Below the pieces are notes generated by a model that was given only the letters and a program-made list of their open reading frames with translations, was not told the DNA's origin and made no database searches. Below, piece by piece: positions 1 to 8,244 of a DNA stretch of 64,000 bases. The DNA comes from Aquibacillus halophilus. Lineage in GTDB: Bacteria > Bacillota > Bacilli > Bacillales > Amphibacillaceae. The stretch lies in assembly GCF_009649745.1 (NCBI RefSeq), contig NZ_WJNG01000002.1, forward strand, positions 142,150 to 206,149, read 5' to 3'. The translations under genes and the position numbers were made by a program. Numbering within the stretch: the stretch's first letter is position 1; the number at the start of each line of letters is the position of its first letter.

Positions 1-257
1 TTTCCGTATTCAGTAATGGAGTATTCCACTTTTGGCGGAACCTGAGGGTAAACAACTCGTTCGATAATATCCTCATCTTCTAGCTCTCGAAGCTGCTTTG
101 TTAGCATTTTTTGTGTAATTTCAGGTACCTTCCTTTTTAATTCACTAAAACGCTGTGTACCGTTTTTTAATAGAAGTAATAGGATAATTGGTTTCCATTT
201 TCCTACCAATATACCTAAAGCATCTTCTACTCGACATAATTCTGGTTCTATTGTCAT
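1..257 (-). CDS. HxlR-family winged-helix regulator (partial, 3' end outside window)
   Basis: The minus strand reads through from an ATG at 257, preceded 8 nt upstream by AGGAGG, and runs off the window edge after about 85 residues. The protein has the HxlR pattern: an N-terminal cysteine (C8, in ELCRVEDAL), LVGKWKPIILLLL, RFSELKRKVPEITQKMLTKQL as the recognition helix region and the wing VEYSITEYGK. Family members such as HxlR, YodB and HypR often sense electrophiles or oxidants through this cysteine and control a neighbouring oxidoreductase. It is divergent from a flavin monooxygenase/FMN reductase pair, which fits that role; the inducer is unknown. An ATG six bases upstream (263) is too close to the ribosome binding site. 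Confidence 0.9.
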   Translation of the reverse strand, partial: MTIEPELCRVEDALGILVGKWKPIILLLLLKNGTQRFSELKRKVPEITQKMLTKQLRELEDEDIIERVVYPQVPPKVEYSITEYG

Positions 258-273
258 TACCATTTCCTCCTAT

Positions 274-293
274 TAGTATCATTTAGGATACTA
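274..293. promoter_or_regulatory. Inverted repeat, candidate HxlR operator
   Basis: TAGTATC (274-280) and GATACTA (287-293) are perfect inverted copies separated by 6 bp. They lie just upstream of the HxlR start, in the divergent intergenic region shared with the monooxygenase. Position and symmetry suggest the regulator's own operator; this is inference. Confidence 0.5.
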
Positions 294-439
294 TACTACT
301 TTTAAGTGCGTACTTCCATTATTGTTTCCTATAAGCCATAATAGCATTTGGTAGGAAAAATAGTGTAAGCAAATAAATTACTCGGGAACAATAACATTAG
401 ACAATTGTTAACTAGGGTTAGAAAGGTGTGAATAATTTA

Positions 440-1498
440 ATGGAAAAATACGGTATTAATCCACGTGATGGAATAGAATTTGGCATTTACACACTTGGTG
501 ATCATTTGCCAAATCCTATAACAGGAGAGAGAATTTCAGCAGAAGAGCGGATTCATGAAATCATTGACTATGCAAAATTAGCCGATCAGGCAGGTATTGA
601 CTTTTTTAGTGTAGGTGAAAGCCACCAAGAATATTTTGCGACGCAAGCACACGCTGTAGTACTTTCAGCAATTGCCCAAGCAACAGAAAATATTAAAATT
701 GCAAGTTCATCTACGATAATTAGCACTTCCGATCCGGTACGTGTTTATGAAAATTTTGCGACAATAGATTTGATTTCAAAAGGTCGAGCAGAAATTGTTG
801 CTGGTCGCGCATCTAGAATAGGTCTGTTTGATTTGTTAGGCTATGATGTTCGCGATTATGAAGCGTTGTTTGAGGAGAAGTTTGATTTGTTACGCAAAAT
901 TAATGAAGAGGAAGTTGTTAATTGGAGTGGAGAATTCCGAGCACCATTAAAAAACGCGAAGGTTCTTCCGCGTCCAAGAAATGGTTCGATACCAATTTGG
1001 CGTGCAGTAGGTGGCACACGTGCTAGCGCAATAAAGGCTGGTTTCGCTGGTGCTCCAATGTTTATGGCCCACTTAGGTGGTCCAGCATCAATGTTTAAGG
1101 GTACAATTGAAGCCTATCGTGAAGCTGCACGGAGCAAGGGCTTTGACCCGGCTGAGCTTCCAGTTGCAACAGCAGGATTTTTCTATGCAGCTGAAACATC
1201 ACAGCAAGCGCTAAAAGATATGTATCCTCATATTAATGAGGGGATGAAGAGAACAAATGGGCAGGGATTTCCAAAACAACATTTTGCTCAAGGTATAGAT
1301 CCTCATAATGTGATGAATATTGGTAGTCCACAGGAAATAATTGAAAAAATTCTATATCAGCATGAACTTTTCGGTCATCAACGATATATTGCGCAAATAG
1401 ACTTTGGTGGCGTGCCTTTTGATCGGTTACAGAAAAATATTGAATTGATTGGTACTGAAATTTTACCGGCAATTAAAAAATATACTGCAAAAAAATAA
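440..1498 (+). CDS. LLM-class flavin-dependent oxidoreductase
   Basis: A 352-residue protein of the bacterial luciferase-like monooxygenase family, a TIM barrel that uses reduced FMN and oxygen. Visible signatures are the N-terminal strand FGIYTLGDHL, FFSVGESHQEYFATQAH, the ASSSTIISTSDPVRVYE segment and AEIVAGRASRIGLFDLLGYD, typical of the LLM subgroup related to YceB-like alkanal or unknown-substrate monooxygenases. The ATG at 440 is preferred over a GTG at 428 because GAAAGGTG ends right at the GTG. The next gene, an NADPH-dependent FMN reductase, starts 13 nt after the stop and probably supplies FMNH2. Substrate not predictable. Confidence 0.9.
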   Translation: MEKYGINPRDGIEFGIYTLGDHLPNPITGERISAEERIHEIIDYAKLADQAGIDFFSVGESHQEYFATQAHAVVLSAIAQATENIKIASSSTIISTSDPVRVYENFATIDLISKGRAEIVAGRASRIGLFDLLGYDVRDYEALFEEKFDLLRKINEEEVVNWSGEFRAPLKNAKVLPRPRNGSIPIWRAVGGTRASAIKAGFAGAPMFMAHLGGPASMFKGTIEAYREAARSKGFDPAELPVATAGFFYAAETSQQALKDMYPHINEGMKRTNGQGFPKQHFAQGIDPHNVMNIGSPQEIIEKILYQHELFGHQRYIAQIDFGGVPFDRLQKNIELIGTEILPAIKKYTAKK

Positions 1499-1511
1499 GG
1501 AGGCCGAGGAC

Positions 1512-2078
1512 ATGAAAATTGTCGGGTTATCTGGTTCGAAGGTTGGATCGAAAACACGTACGGCTATGAATTACACAGTTAAATCTCTAGCTGAAAAATA
1601 CCCAGATACGGAAGTGACGGTTATTGACTTGGCTGAATACGATGTTCAGTTTAGTGATGGGCGAAATTATATGGAATATGAAGGCGACACCGGATTTGTA
1701 ACACAAACAATCATGGAGGCCGATGCGATCATTATCGGAACCCCTATTTTTCAGGCATCGATTCCGGCAACCCTAAAAAACATTTTTGACCTACTTCCGG
1801 TTGATGCCTTTCGTGATAAAGTCGTTAGTATGCTTGTAACAGCAGGTTCGGCAAAGCATTACTTAATCGCAGAGCAACAACTAAAACCCATTTTAGCTTA
1901 TATGAAAGCCCAAATGGTTCAGACCTATGTTTTTATCGAGGAAGAGGATTTTTATAGAAAAGAAATTATAAATGACGATGTATTTTTCCGTATTGAACGT
2001 TTGGTTGAAGATACGGTTGTTTTAACTGAAACATTTACAAAGATTCGTGAGGAAAAAGAAGCGCAGTACGACTTTTAA
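1512..2078 (+). CDS. NADPH-dependent FMN reductase
   Basis: A 188-residue flavodoxin-fold reductase. The phosphate-binding loop is GLSGSKVGSKTRTAM near the N-terminus, and the flavin-contact segment is IIIGTPIFQASIPATLKN around residues 76-93. Length is normal for the SsuE/YceF-like family. The ATG at 1512 has AGGAGG 8 nt upstream, formed partly by the stop codon of the monooxygenase gene, so the two are translated as an operon. It most likely provides reduced FMN to that monooxygenase. Confidence 0.9.
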   Translation: MKIVGLSGSKVGSKTRTAMNYTVKSLAEKYPDTEVTVIDLAEYDVQFSDGRNYMEYEGDTGFVTQTIMEADAIIIGTPIFQASIPATLKNIFDLLPVDAFRDKVVSMLVTAGSAKHYLIAEQQLKPILAYMKAQMVQTYVFIEEEDFYRKEIINDDVFFRIERLVEDTVVLTETFTKIREEKEAQYDF

Positions 2079-2080
2079 AT

Positions 2081-2133
2081 GAAAGTGCAGGTACTACAGG
2101 TGGACAAGTCCATTTTAGTGCAGGCGCTTTTTA
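2081..2133. repeat. Degenerate GTG(T)CAGG hairpin repeat, likely terminator
   Basis: Directly after the FMN reductase stop the sequence has AAAGTGCAGGTACTA, an inner perfect hairpin TGGACAAGTCCA (2101-2112), TTTTAGTGCAGG and a T-rich end. It is a shortened, diverged relative of the hairpins inside the elements at 51163, 55844 and 63619. It probably also acts as the operon terminator. Confidence 0.6.
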
Positions 2134-2159
2134 TTATTAAAAATTAAACCATATCTAGC

Positions 2160-2843
2160 TTATTTTAGGTTCCTTAATAAATTTTTCCGCCTTATCCACC
2201 CTCGGATAATTGCATTACATTCCACTGATGACCTTGTAGGCACTTGATGCTTTGTTCTTTGGATGTATACGACCTCTGTGTCGCTTACCAAACGACGATA
2301 GAGGTGCTGATAAGACTGAATATAATAATCCCAGGCGCCGTAAATTAACAGTAAAGGTACGTTTATCTCTTGAATTCTGTCTGCACAGCTGTAATTCAAA
2401 CCAATAGTATATTGATTTGTTAGCATTTGGTGATTTGTTCGTTTTATCTCTTTATACATTACTTTCGCCAATTCTTTATCACGAAAATGATTTTTGGCTA
2501 GGGCTAATGATAAAAGTGTCATTAGCTTGTTTTTAGCAGCCCAAATACCTATTCGATATTCCTTTTCCAGTAAAAAACTACTTACCTCATAATAAGCCCC
2601 AATCATGATGAGACCTGCTGTGTGTTCTGGATAGCTTAATACAAATTCTTGTGCAATACACGCTCCATTGGAGTACCCGCAGATGACAGCTTTGTCTATG
2701 TTATTTGCATCAAGTATCCGTTTCGTATCATCAGCAAGTTGTATCATCGTCATTTGTTCTGAACTTCGATCACTACGACAGTCACCTCGAATATCAAAAG
2801 TAATGACCTTGAATTCATCTAGCAAAGCTGTTTGATAATCCAA
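2160..2843 (-). pseudogene. 5'-truncated alpha/beta hydrolase
   Basis: The readable frame begins around a TTG at 2843 with no ribosome binding site and gives about 227 residues that start in the middle of an alpha/beta hydrolase: DYQTALLDEFKVITFDIRGDCRSDRS corresponds to the strand after the oxyanion loop. The N-terminal 30-40 residues with the usual HG motif are missing; upstream in frame there is only a short nonsense segment and then a stop. The catalytic triad is otherwise present: Ser in GYSNGA, Asp in IYGAWDYYI and His in TKHQVPT. The break coincides with a 13-bp hairpin. Probably non-functional, though use of an unusual start cannot be excluded. Confidence 0.7.
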
Positions 2844-2881
2844 AAAGGAACTTGGGATTGTATTTTTCCAAGTTCCTTTTT
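2843..2881. terminator. Perfect 13-bp hairpin at the hydrolase breakpoint
   Basis: AAAAGGAACTTGG (2843-2855) pairs perfectly with CCAAGTTCCTTTT (2869-2881), with T-runs on both strands. It looks like a bidirectional intrinsic terminator or the end of a lost mobile element, because it sits exactly where hydrolase homology stops. Confidence 0.5.
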
Positions 2882-3021
2882 CTGTGAATTTAGTATGGAT
2901 TATTTATTGATTTCTAGGAAGGACCATAATTATATTGGTTGGTTAACCAGAATGAGAGTACCCCCACACTGGAACCCGTTAATCTTGCTTCTTTTTATAA
3001 AACAAATTTACGTTTTTTACC

Positions 3022-3036
3022 CAAAAGAACCGTCCC
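3022..3036. repeat. CAAAAGAACCGTCCC repeat copy
   Basis: A single arm of the dispersed ACGGTTCTTTTG family. In minus-strand orientation it begins 6 nt after the stop codon of the esterase gene. Confidence 0.75.
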
Positions 3037-3042
3037 TATGAA

Positions 3043-4893
3043 TCACTCTGTTGTGAAAGGTGAGGCTGGTAATCCTTCTTTGTTATATAGGTTTGCTCCT
3101 GCTGGGTTATCTAACCATGCGTATCTTACATGTTGAGGATTTTCGACTTGTTCGTTTGTAACAATAACTTTATTATCTTTAATAATTGCATTTGCTGGAA
3201 CAAATGTCCCGTCTACATCAGAAATCTCAAATTGTTTTAATTGACCATTCTGTGCAATCAGGCCACTGCCTACATGGTAAAAATCTAAATGAATCGAGCT
3301 TCCGACTTGCTTCATACGATTATAGATTGGTCCACTAGCTACAATGTCCTCACCATACACTAGTTTTTTGGCGGATAATGCCAGACGTTGGCCAAGCGTT
3401 TTTTTGTTCTGAGGGTGTAAATCATTATGTTCTCCAATATCAATTGCTACTGCCATTCCAGTATTGGTAATAGCTAAACCCTTCCTTTGTTCTTCTCGAA
3501 GCTCAGCCCACTTAGTTCCTTTGGGGTTATTCGGATCTGCATCCCAATTAGCTAGCTGCGTAAAAATAAATGGAAGATCAACAACATTAAAATTGCTGCG
3601 CCAATCGCTTACGAGCCCCTCAAAAAGTCTCCTATATCCTTTTGGTTGTTGTGAATTCGATTCTCCTTGATACCATAGGACTCCTTTAATCGCATAGTTT
3701 CTTATTGGTGCAATCATGCCATTGTAAAGACCTATGGGCATGGTATTGAAAAAAGTTTGTGGCTTTTGTTCTTCCGTTACTGCACCAACACGGTATTTCC
3801 AAGAACCTTGTAAATCGAGCTCATGCCCATTTGAAATTAATTTGTACGGCATGTCCGTTACGAATGCCCCAGTGTTTTGTGTACTAATGACACGAACTGC
3901 AATAACATTTTTGCCTGGTTTTAATAGCCCTTCTTGAATAGTGTATCGTCTAGGCGGGTACCTATATCCTGTATTACCAATCTGTGTTCCATTGATGTAA
4001 GTATCATCCGCATCAATAATTGTGCCTAACTTAATTTTAGCTTTGCCAACAGTCATGGAATCGGGAACATCAATCTCTTTTCGGAACCAAACAGCACCTC
4101 GAATACTTTCTAATTCAGAGCCTTCCCATGAATTCGGGACTTGGAACGTTTGCCATTCAGTTGCATCATAGGAGACTTCTTGCCATCCTTGAGCTAATCC
4201 TTTATCTTGTTCATTAAGATTTTTATACCACTGATCATTGTGTTGCTCGTCATTACGTTTTGTATTAGCTACATAAATATCATTTCTATTTTTTTCAATT
4301 GTAGCTTCATATCCACCGACTTGGTGCAATGTTTCCTCACTCATCCAGGCCTCTATCGGCGTTCCGCCAACTGCAGTTAGAATTAAGCCAATAGGTACTT
4401 GATATTTTTCATATAAATCCGCAGCGAAAAAGTATCCAGCCGCACTAAAATCCATCACGTTCGTCGTAGTTGCTGGAATCCACTTACCACCCGATATATC
4501 GTCTTGTGGAGCATGGAAATTAGGGTGTTGCGGAACAGAAAACTGACGAATAGATGGATGATTAATCGTTTTCACTTCATCCTCTAATAAATCAAGCGTT
4601 CTTTTCACAGGTATCTCCATGTTGGATTGTCCACCAAGCACCCAGACATCCCCAATTAGAATATCGTTAATGACTGTTTTCTCATCAGCTATTATTTCCA
4701 TTTGATGTGGGCCACCAGGTTTTAAATCCTCGAGAAAAATAGTCCAGTTACCGTCGCTGTCGGATTCTGTTTGATAGGACTTGCCCAGAAAGGATATCTC
4801 TACGATTTGGGAATTAATTGTTTTACCCCATATAGCAATCCTTTTATTTCTCTGTAATACCATACCGTCACTTATTAAACTAGAAAAAGTCAT
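3043..4893 (-). CDS. Sialate O-acetylesterase-like SGNH hydrolase
   Basis: A 616-residue cytoplasmic protein (no signal peptide) of the sialate O-acetylesterase / DUF303 family, which removes acetyl groups from sugars. The nucleophile block WVLGGQSNME puts Ser at residue 90; a second block is WYQGESNS, and IGEHNDLHPQNK near residue 500 carries the catalytic Asp/His. The middle (~240-370) is a beta-sandwich insertion (RKEIDVP, GTIIDADDTYINGTQIG), usual in the family. The ATG at 4893 has a GAGAGGTGG ribosome binding site. Together with the GH3 glycosidase further along it suggests plant or microbial polysaccharide use. Confidence 0.9.
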   Translation of the reverse strand: MTFSSLISDGMVLQRNKRIAIWGKTINSQIVEISFLGKSYQTESDSDGNWTIFLEDLKPGGPHQMEIIADEKTVINDILIGDVWVLGGQSNMEIPVKRTLDLLEDEVKTINHPSIRQFSVPQHPNFHAPQDDISGGKWIPATTTNVMDFSAAGYFFAADLYEKYQVPIGLILTAVGGTPIEAWMSEETLHQVGGYEATIEKNRNDIYVANTKRNDEQHNDQWYKNLNEQDKGLAQGWQEVSYDATEWQTFQVPNSWEGSELESIRGAVWFRKEIDVPDSMTVGKAKIKLGTIIDADDTYINGTQIGNTGYRYPPRRYTIQEGLLKPGKNVIAVRVISTQNTGAFVTDMPYKLISNGHELDLQGSWKYRVGAVTEEQKPQTFFNTMPIGLYNGMIAPIRNYAIKGVLWYQGESNSQQPKGYRRLFEGLVSDWRSNFNVVDLPFIFTQLANWDADPNNPKGTKWAELREEQRKGLAITNTGMAVAIDIGEHNDLHPQNKKTLGQRLALSAKKLVYGEDIVASGPIYNRMKQVGSSIHLDFYHVGSGLIAQNGQLKQFEISDVDGTFVPANAIIKDNKVIVTNEQVENPQHVRYAWLDNPAGANLYNKEGLPASPFTTE

Positions 4894-4976
4894 GTTTTAC
4901 CACCTCTCGACAGACAAACCTTACTTCTGTCTCCATTAAAATTATTCCCTTTCTATCATATAAGGAAATGGGAAAT

Positions 4977-5171
4977 GGGACAAGGGGACAGGCTCTTTGT
5001 CCCAGAAGAAGACCTGCCGTGAGAATTATACTAAGGTCCATTTTAATTTTCTACATCATTAGTAAACAACAATACTACTGAGACAACTATTGATAAAACA
5101 GGTAGTCCTACCGATGATTGCTTGCATTTGCTAACACTCAGAGTGGGACAAGAGACCTGTCCCTCTGTCCC
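4977..5171. repeat. ~195-bp composite repeat element, copy A
   Basis: The element begins with the GGGACAAGGGGACAGG hairpin unit (4977-5003) followed by CAGAAGA, and ends with the inverted form of that unit (5145-5171), so the ends are ~27-bp terminal inverted repeats. The interior resembles copy B at 6777-6989 (GACC...GGTCC hairpin remnant, CTACAT, ACAGRTAGTC). It fills most of the gap between the esterase and the lipoprotein gene. Confidence 0.7.
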
Positions 5172-5210
5172 TAGTTTGTGATAAGATTATTAGTAGAAAC
5201 GGGGGATTCG

Positions 5211-6509
5211 ATGTATAAAAGCAACCTTGTGGCTATTTTCAGTATCTTAACTATTTTACTTCTAAGTGGGTGTGGACAAGAACCCATTGAAACAAACAAC
5301 AAAGAGATAGATACAGTAGAACAAGGTGAGGACGAAAACTCAACTCAAGCTGAAGAAGAGAAATCGACTGAGGTTGAAGATAAATCAAGTGATTCTTCTA
5401 CGCAAACAGATGAAGAGGAAATGCAGGATAGTAACAACAATGAAAAAGTTAACAGTCTATCAGAACTTAAAGTTCATTACATTGATGTGGGTCAAGCAGA
5501 CTCGACATTACTTCAATTTTCACATGACAATGAGAACTACACAATTCTGATTGATGCCGGAAACTGGAACCAAAACAATGTGGTCAATTACCTTAACTCT
5601 CAAAGTGTTTCACAAATAGATATCGCTATTGGTACTCACCCAGACGCAGATCATATAGGACAATTAGATAAAGTTCTAAACAGTTTTGAAGTTGGTGAAA
5701 TTTGGTTGTCTGGTAATACAAGTAGTTCCAAAACCTTTCAAAGACTTTTAAAAGCAATCGATTCAAATGGGGTCGATTATTATGAACCGAGAGCAGGTGA
5801 CGAGTTTGAGGTTGGCCCTCTGGAAATTGCTGTATTATACCCAAGTAGCATATCTGAAAATGATAACAAAGAATCTATCTCGTTAAAATTAACCTATAAT
5901 GAGATTCAATTCATCTTTACAGGTGATGCAGATAAAAGTGCTGAAACAACGATGTTAAATAGTGGCTTTAATTTACAAGCAGATATTTTACAACTAGGGC
6001 ATCACGGGTCATCGACTTCTACACAATCATCGTTCCTAGATGAAGTGGATCCATCTATTGCTATTTATAGTGCAGGTTCAGATAATAGCTATGGTCATCC
6101 ACATGATGAGGTTGTTAATCTTGTTCAAAATTCTAATATTGACCTTTACGGCACTGATGTTCATGGGACAATTATTGTTTCAACAGATGGAAAAGACTAT
6201 AAGGTGTTAACCAATAAAGATGGTACTGTTTCACCAAGTAGCACTAAAGATACAACGTCTGGTGATTCATCTGAACAGCAGCAGGATACAAATAGCAATT
6301 CACCAGAAACTACGGACAGTTGTATCGATGTGAATTCGGCAACAGTGGAGAAACTGCAAGAAATTATCCAAATTGGTCCTGCTCGTGCTAAAGAATTGAT
6401 TGACTTAAGACCATATAGTTCTGTAGATGATTTATCGCGAATAAATGGGATTGGCCTAGCAAGAATTGAGGATATTAAATCGCAAGGACTTGCTTGCATA
6501 GGAGGTTAA
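5211..6509 (+). CDS. Secreted ComEC/ComEA-like lipoprotein: MBL-fold plus helix-hairpin-helix
   Basis: A 432-residue lipoprotein. The signal peptide ends in the lipobox LLSGC (Cys21). An acidic, low-complexity linker (~25-82) leads to a metallo-beta-lactamase domain (~85-335) of the ComEC C-terminal type, with VGQADSTLL, the metal motif HPDADH (143-148), FTGDAD and LGHHGSS...GHPHDE. After a Ser/Thr linker comes a ComEA-like tandem helix-hairpin-helix DNA-binding domain: DVNSATVEKLQEI, IGPARAKELI, INGIGLARIEDIK. Such proteins are thought to act on extracellular DNA or phosphoesters at the cell surface. The ATG at 5211 follows GGGGGA; an in-frame GTG at 5178 lacks a site. The DUF3006 gene follows after 4 nt. 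Confidence 0.9.
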   Translation: MYKSNLVAIFSILTILLLSGCGQEPIETNNKEIDTVEQGEDENSTQAEEEKSTEVEDKSSDSSTQTDEEEMQDSNNNEKVNSLSELKVHYIDVGQADSTLLQFSHDNENYTILIDAGNWNQNNVVNYLNSQSVSQIDIAIGTHPDADHIGQLDKVLNSFEVGEIWLSGNTSSSKTFQRLLKAIDSNGVDYYEPRAGDEFEVGPLEIAVLYPSSISENDNKESISLKLTYNEIQFIFTGDADKSAETTMLNSGFNLQADILQLGHHGSSTSTQSSFLDEVDPSIAIYSAGSDNSYGHPHDEVVNLVQNSNIDLYGTDVHGTIIVSTDGKDYKVLTNKDGTVSPSSTKDTTSGDSSEQQQDTNSNSPETTDSCIDVNSATVEKLQEIIQIGPARAKELIDLRPYSSVDDLSRINGIGLARIEDIKSQGLACIGG

Positions 6510-6513
6510 ACTC

Positions 6514-6777
6514 GTGAAAGGCTATTTGGACAGAATCGAAGAGGGAAAATTTGCAGTTATTTTAGTCGATGAGATCAATAAAGAATTCATCCTACCTAAA
6601 GCAGAGTTACCAGTGGGAAGTAGTGAACAATCTTATTTTGATCTCACAATCGAAAACGATAAAATCACCTCACTCAAACTAAATGAGCAAACAACTAGTA
6701 CAGAGCAAGAAAAAGTAGATAACCTGATTTCAAAGATTCGCTCAAAAAACAAAGATAGCAAATTTAAAAAGAAGTAG
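6514..6777 (+). CDS. DUF3006 family protein
   Basis: An 87-residue protein starting MKGYLDRIEEGKFAVIL, the typical DUF3006 beta-rich start, with a Lys-rich tail. The GTG start at 6514 is preceded by AGGAGG at the end of the lipoprotein gene, so the two are co-translated. DUF3006 genes are commonly found beside ComEC-like metallo-beta-lactamase genes; their function is not known. The stop TAG shares its G with the following repeat. Confidence 0.85.
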   Translation: MKGYLDRIEEGKFAVILVDEINKEFILPKAELPVGSSEQSYFDLTIENDKITSLKLNEQTTSTEQEKVDNLISKIRSKNKDSKFKKK

Positions 6778-6989
6778 GGACAAGGGGACAGGCTCCTTGT
6801 CCCAGAAGAGGACCAGCCACGTGGAATATGCTCGTGGCTGGTCCTTGTTTTGTACTTTAAAATTACTACATACTTATCATCTAACAACGTTACTAGCACG
6901 AGGACTATTAAGATAACAGATAGTCTAAATTATGAGTGACTATATCCGGTAATTCTCGAAGTGGGACAGGGAGCCTGTCCCTCTGTCCC
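6777..6989. repeat. ~213-bp composite repeat element, copy B, with embedded terminator
   Basis: Related to copy A (4977-5171) and in the same orientation. It starts with GGGACAAGGGGACAGG at the DUF3006 stop and ends with the inverted unit at 6963-6989, one base before the stop codon of the next, minus-strand gene. Inside, AGGACCAGCCACG (6809-6821) pairs perfectly with CGTGGCTGGTCCT (6833-6845), followed by TGTTTTGT, which should terminate the DUF3006 operon. Confidence 0.75.
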
Positions 6990-6990
6990 A

Positions 6991-7191
6991 CTAACCGAGG
7001 TGGAATGGAAGTAGGTTACCAAAAATCCAAAGTAGTGGAGATAAAATAAGTAACAGAAATAGTCCAGTGAACATATATTTAATATATTGATTTCTATTTA
7101 TACCTTCTCTCAATTCCCAAAGACCTAACGTAATTAAATAAAGACCAATCAGAATTGAAATGATTGGAAGTAGGATAAGAAAACTTCCCAT
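6991..7191 (-). CDS. Small two-helix membrane protein
   Basis: A 66-residue hydrophobic protein with two predicted membrane helices (FLILLPIISILIGLYLITLG and YMFTGLFLLLILSPLLWIFG) joined by a charged loop LREGINRNQYIK. The start has a GGGGTG-like ribosome binding site. No family recognised. Its stop is separated by one base from the composite repeat. Confidence 0.6.
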   Translation of the reverse strand: MGSFLILLPIISILIGLYLITLGLWELREGINRNQYIKYMFTGLFLLLILSPLLWIFGNLLPFHLG

Positions 7192-7317
7192 TTTTTACAC
7201 ACCCCTAATAAATTTTAATAGCCATCATAAAAACTGATAGCCTTTTCAAGCTAACCTGCTTGCACTAGCGCCAATACCGAACGTCCCTCCTGTAACCATC
7301 TTGCACCGATAGTGGTT

Positions 7318-7797
7318 TTATTCACGAACTAACTGTTCTATGTAATCATATTCGAGTAAATTATCTATTGAAGTGTAGAAAAATCCCTTGTACCTAATTG
7401 TATCATTCGAATTGATTGTTAACTTTTTAATAGATTTTCCTTTATCATCAAAAATGGTTGTTCTAAAGCTATAGCCCATATACAAAAATGAGGGTTTACC
7501 CTTTTGAAATGTTACTTCATTCAGATTCCTGACAATATGGTTAATATCGGTTTTATTAGTAATTTCCGTGTCATAGCCTGTATTTCCATCGAAAATAGTA
7601 ATCTTTGAAACATTTGATGGATCAATGCTTACAACTTTATGAGGAATAAATGTAGTGCCAAACGCTATAAGGAATAAAAAAGGAATAATTATAATAGCAA
7701 GTTTGTACTTTTTATCTTTTCTTTTCAAAAACCATAAAACCAATAAAGTGATTGAGAGAAGTATTAGTGAGACGACCATTATAGAAACAATATTCAT
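7318..7797 (-). CDS. Membrane-anchored protein of unknown function
   Basis: A 159-residue protein with two N-terminal membrane helices (~4-24 and ~31-50) and a soluble, mostly beta C-terminal part beginning IDPSNVSKITIFDGNTG, probably outside the cell. AGGAGGTG lies at good distance from the ATG at 7797. The gap to the small gene at 6991 contains no clear terminator. I do not recognise the family. Confidence 0.7.
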   Translation of the reverse strand: MNIVSIMVVSLILLSITLLVLWFLKRKDKKYKLAIIIIPFLFLIAFGTTFIPHKVVSIDPSNVSKITIFDGNTGYDTEITNKTDINHIVRNLNEVTFQKGKPSFLYMGYSFRTTIFDDKGKSIKKLTINSNDTIRYKGFFYTSIDNLLEYDYIEQLVRE

Positions 7798-8244
7798 AAT
7801 TCACCTCCTAGGGACAAGCGTTTTCAAGGTATTCAGGATGGTTAGTGAAAAATAATTTTATGATCGGTGTAGTTGTGTGAGATTAATTTCCACTTAAAAA
7901 ACTTCCAATAGTAGTGTTGCATTTTTCATCAAGAATATCAGCCTCTTTTATGCTCATCTTTTCATTATACTATATTAGCAGTGCTCAGAAAGCGTAAATA
8001 AAGATGGGTTTATCCAAAAGATTGAACTTCTTTTCTTTCGATTGTCCTCTTCATATCCTAATAAAATCATGCATATATACGTGAAGGATGTCATTAACTA
8101 GTAGGAGTAAAAGCGATGAATATACAAATGAAAGGCTAATCCCTATCTTTCAAAGATAAGGGGTATAATTTTTCTGCCTTACAGTCCAATAAGACTAGGA
8201 TAACATTCCAAAGACAAAGGCGGGAGAGAAAAGGATGTGAAAGG
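7798..8244. other. Intergenic region, no gene seen
   Basis: About 450 AT-rich bases between divergent genes. No supported open frame, RNA or repeat was found. It must hold promoters for the genes at 7797 (minus) and 8245 (plus). Confidence 0.5.

Noticed and set aside
2832..3136. Two short plus-strand frames (2832-3041, 2939-3136)
   Set aside because: They read across the hairpin, the repeat arm and the antisense end of the esterase gene; no ribosome binding site.
4977..6989. Repeat copies considered as a CRISPR array
   Set aside because: Copies are only two here, ~1.8 kb apart, have inverted ends and enclose genes; no regular spacers or cas genes.
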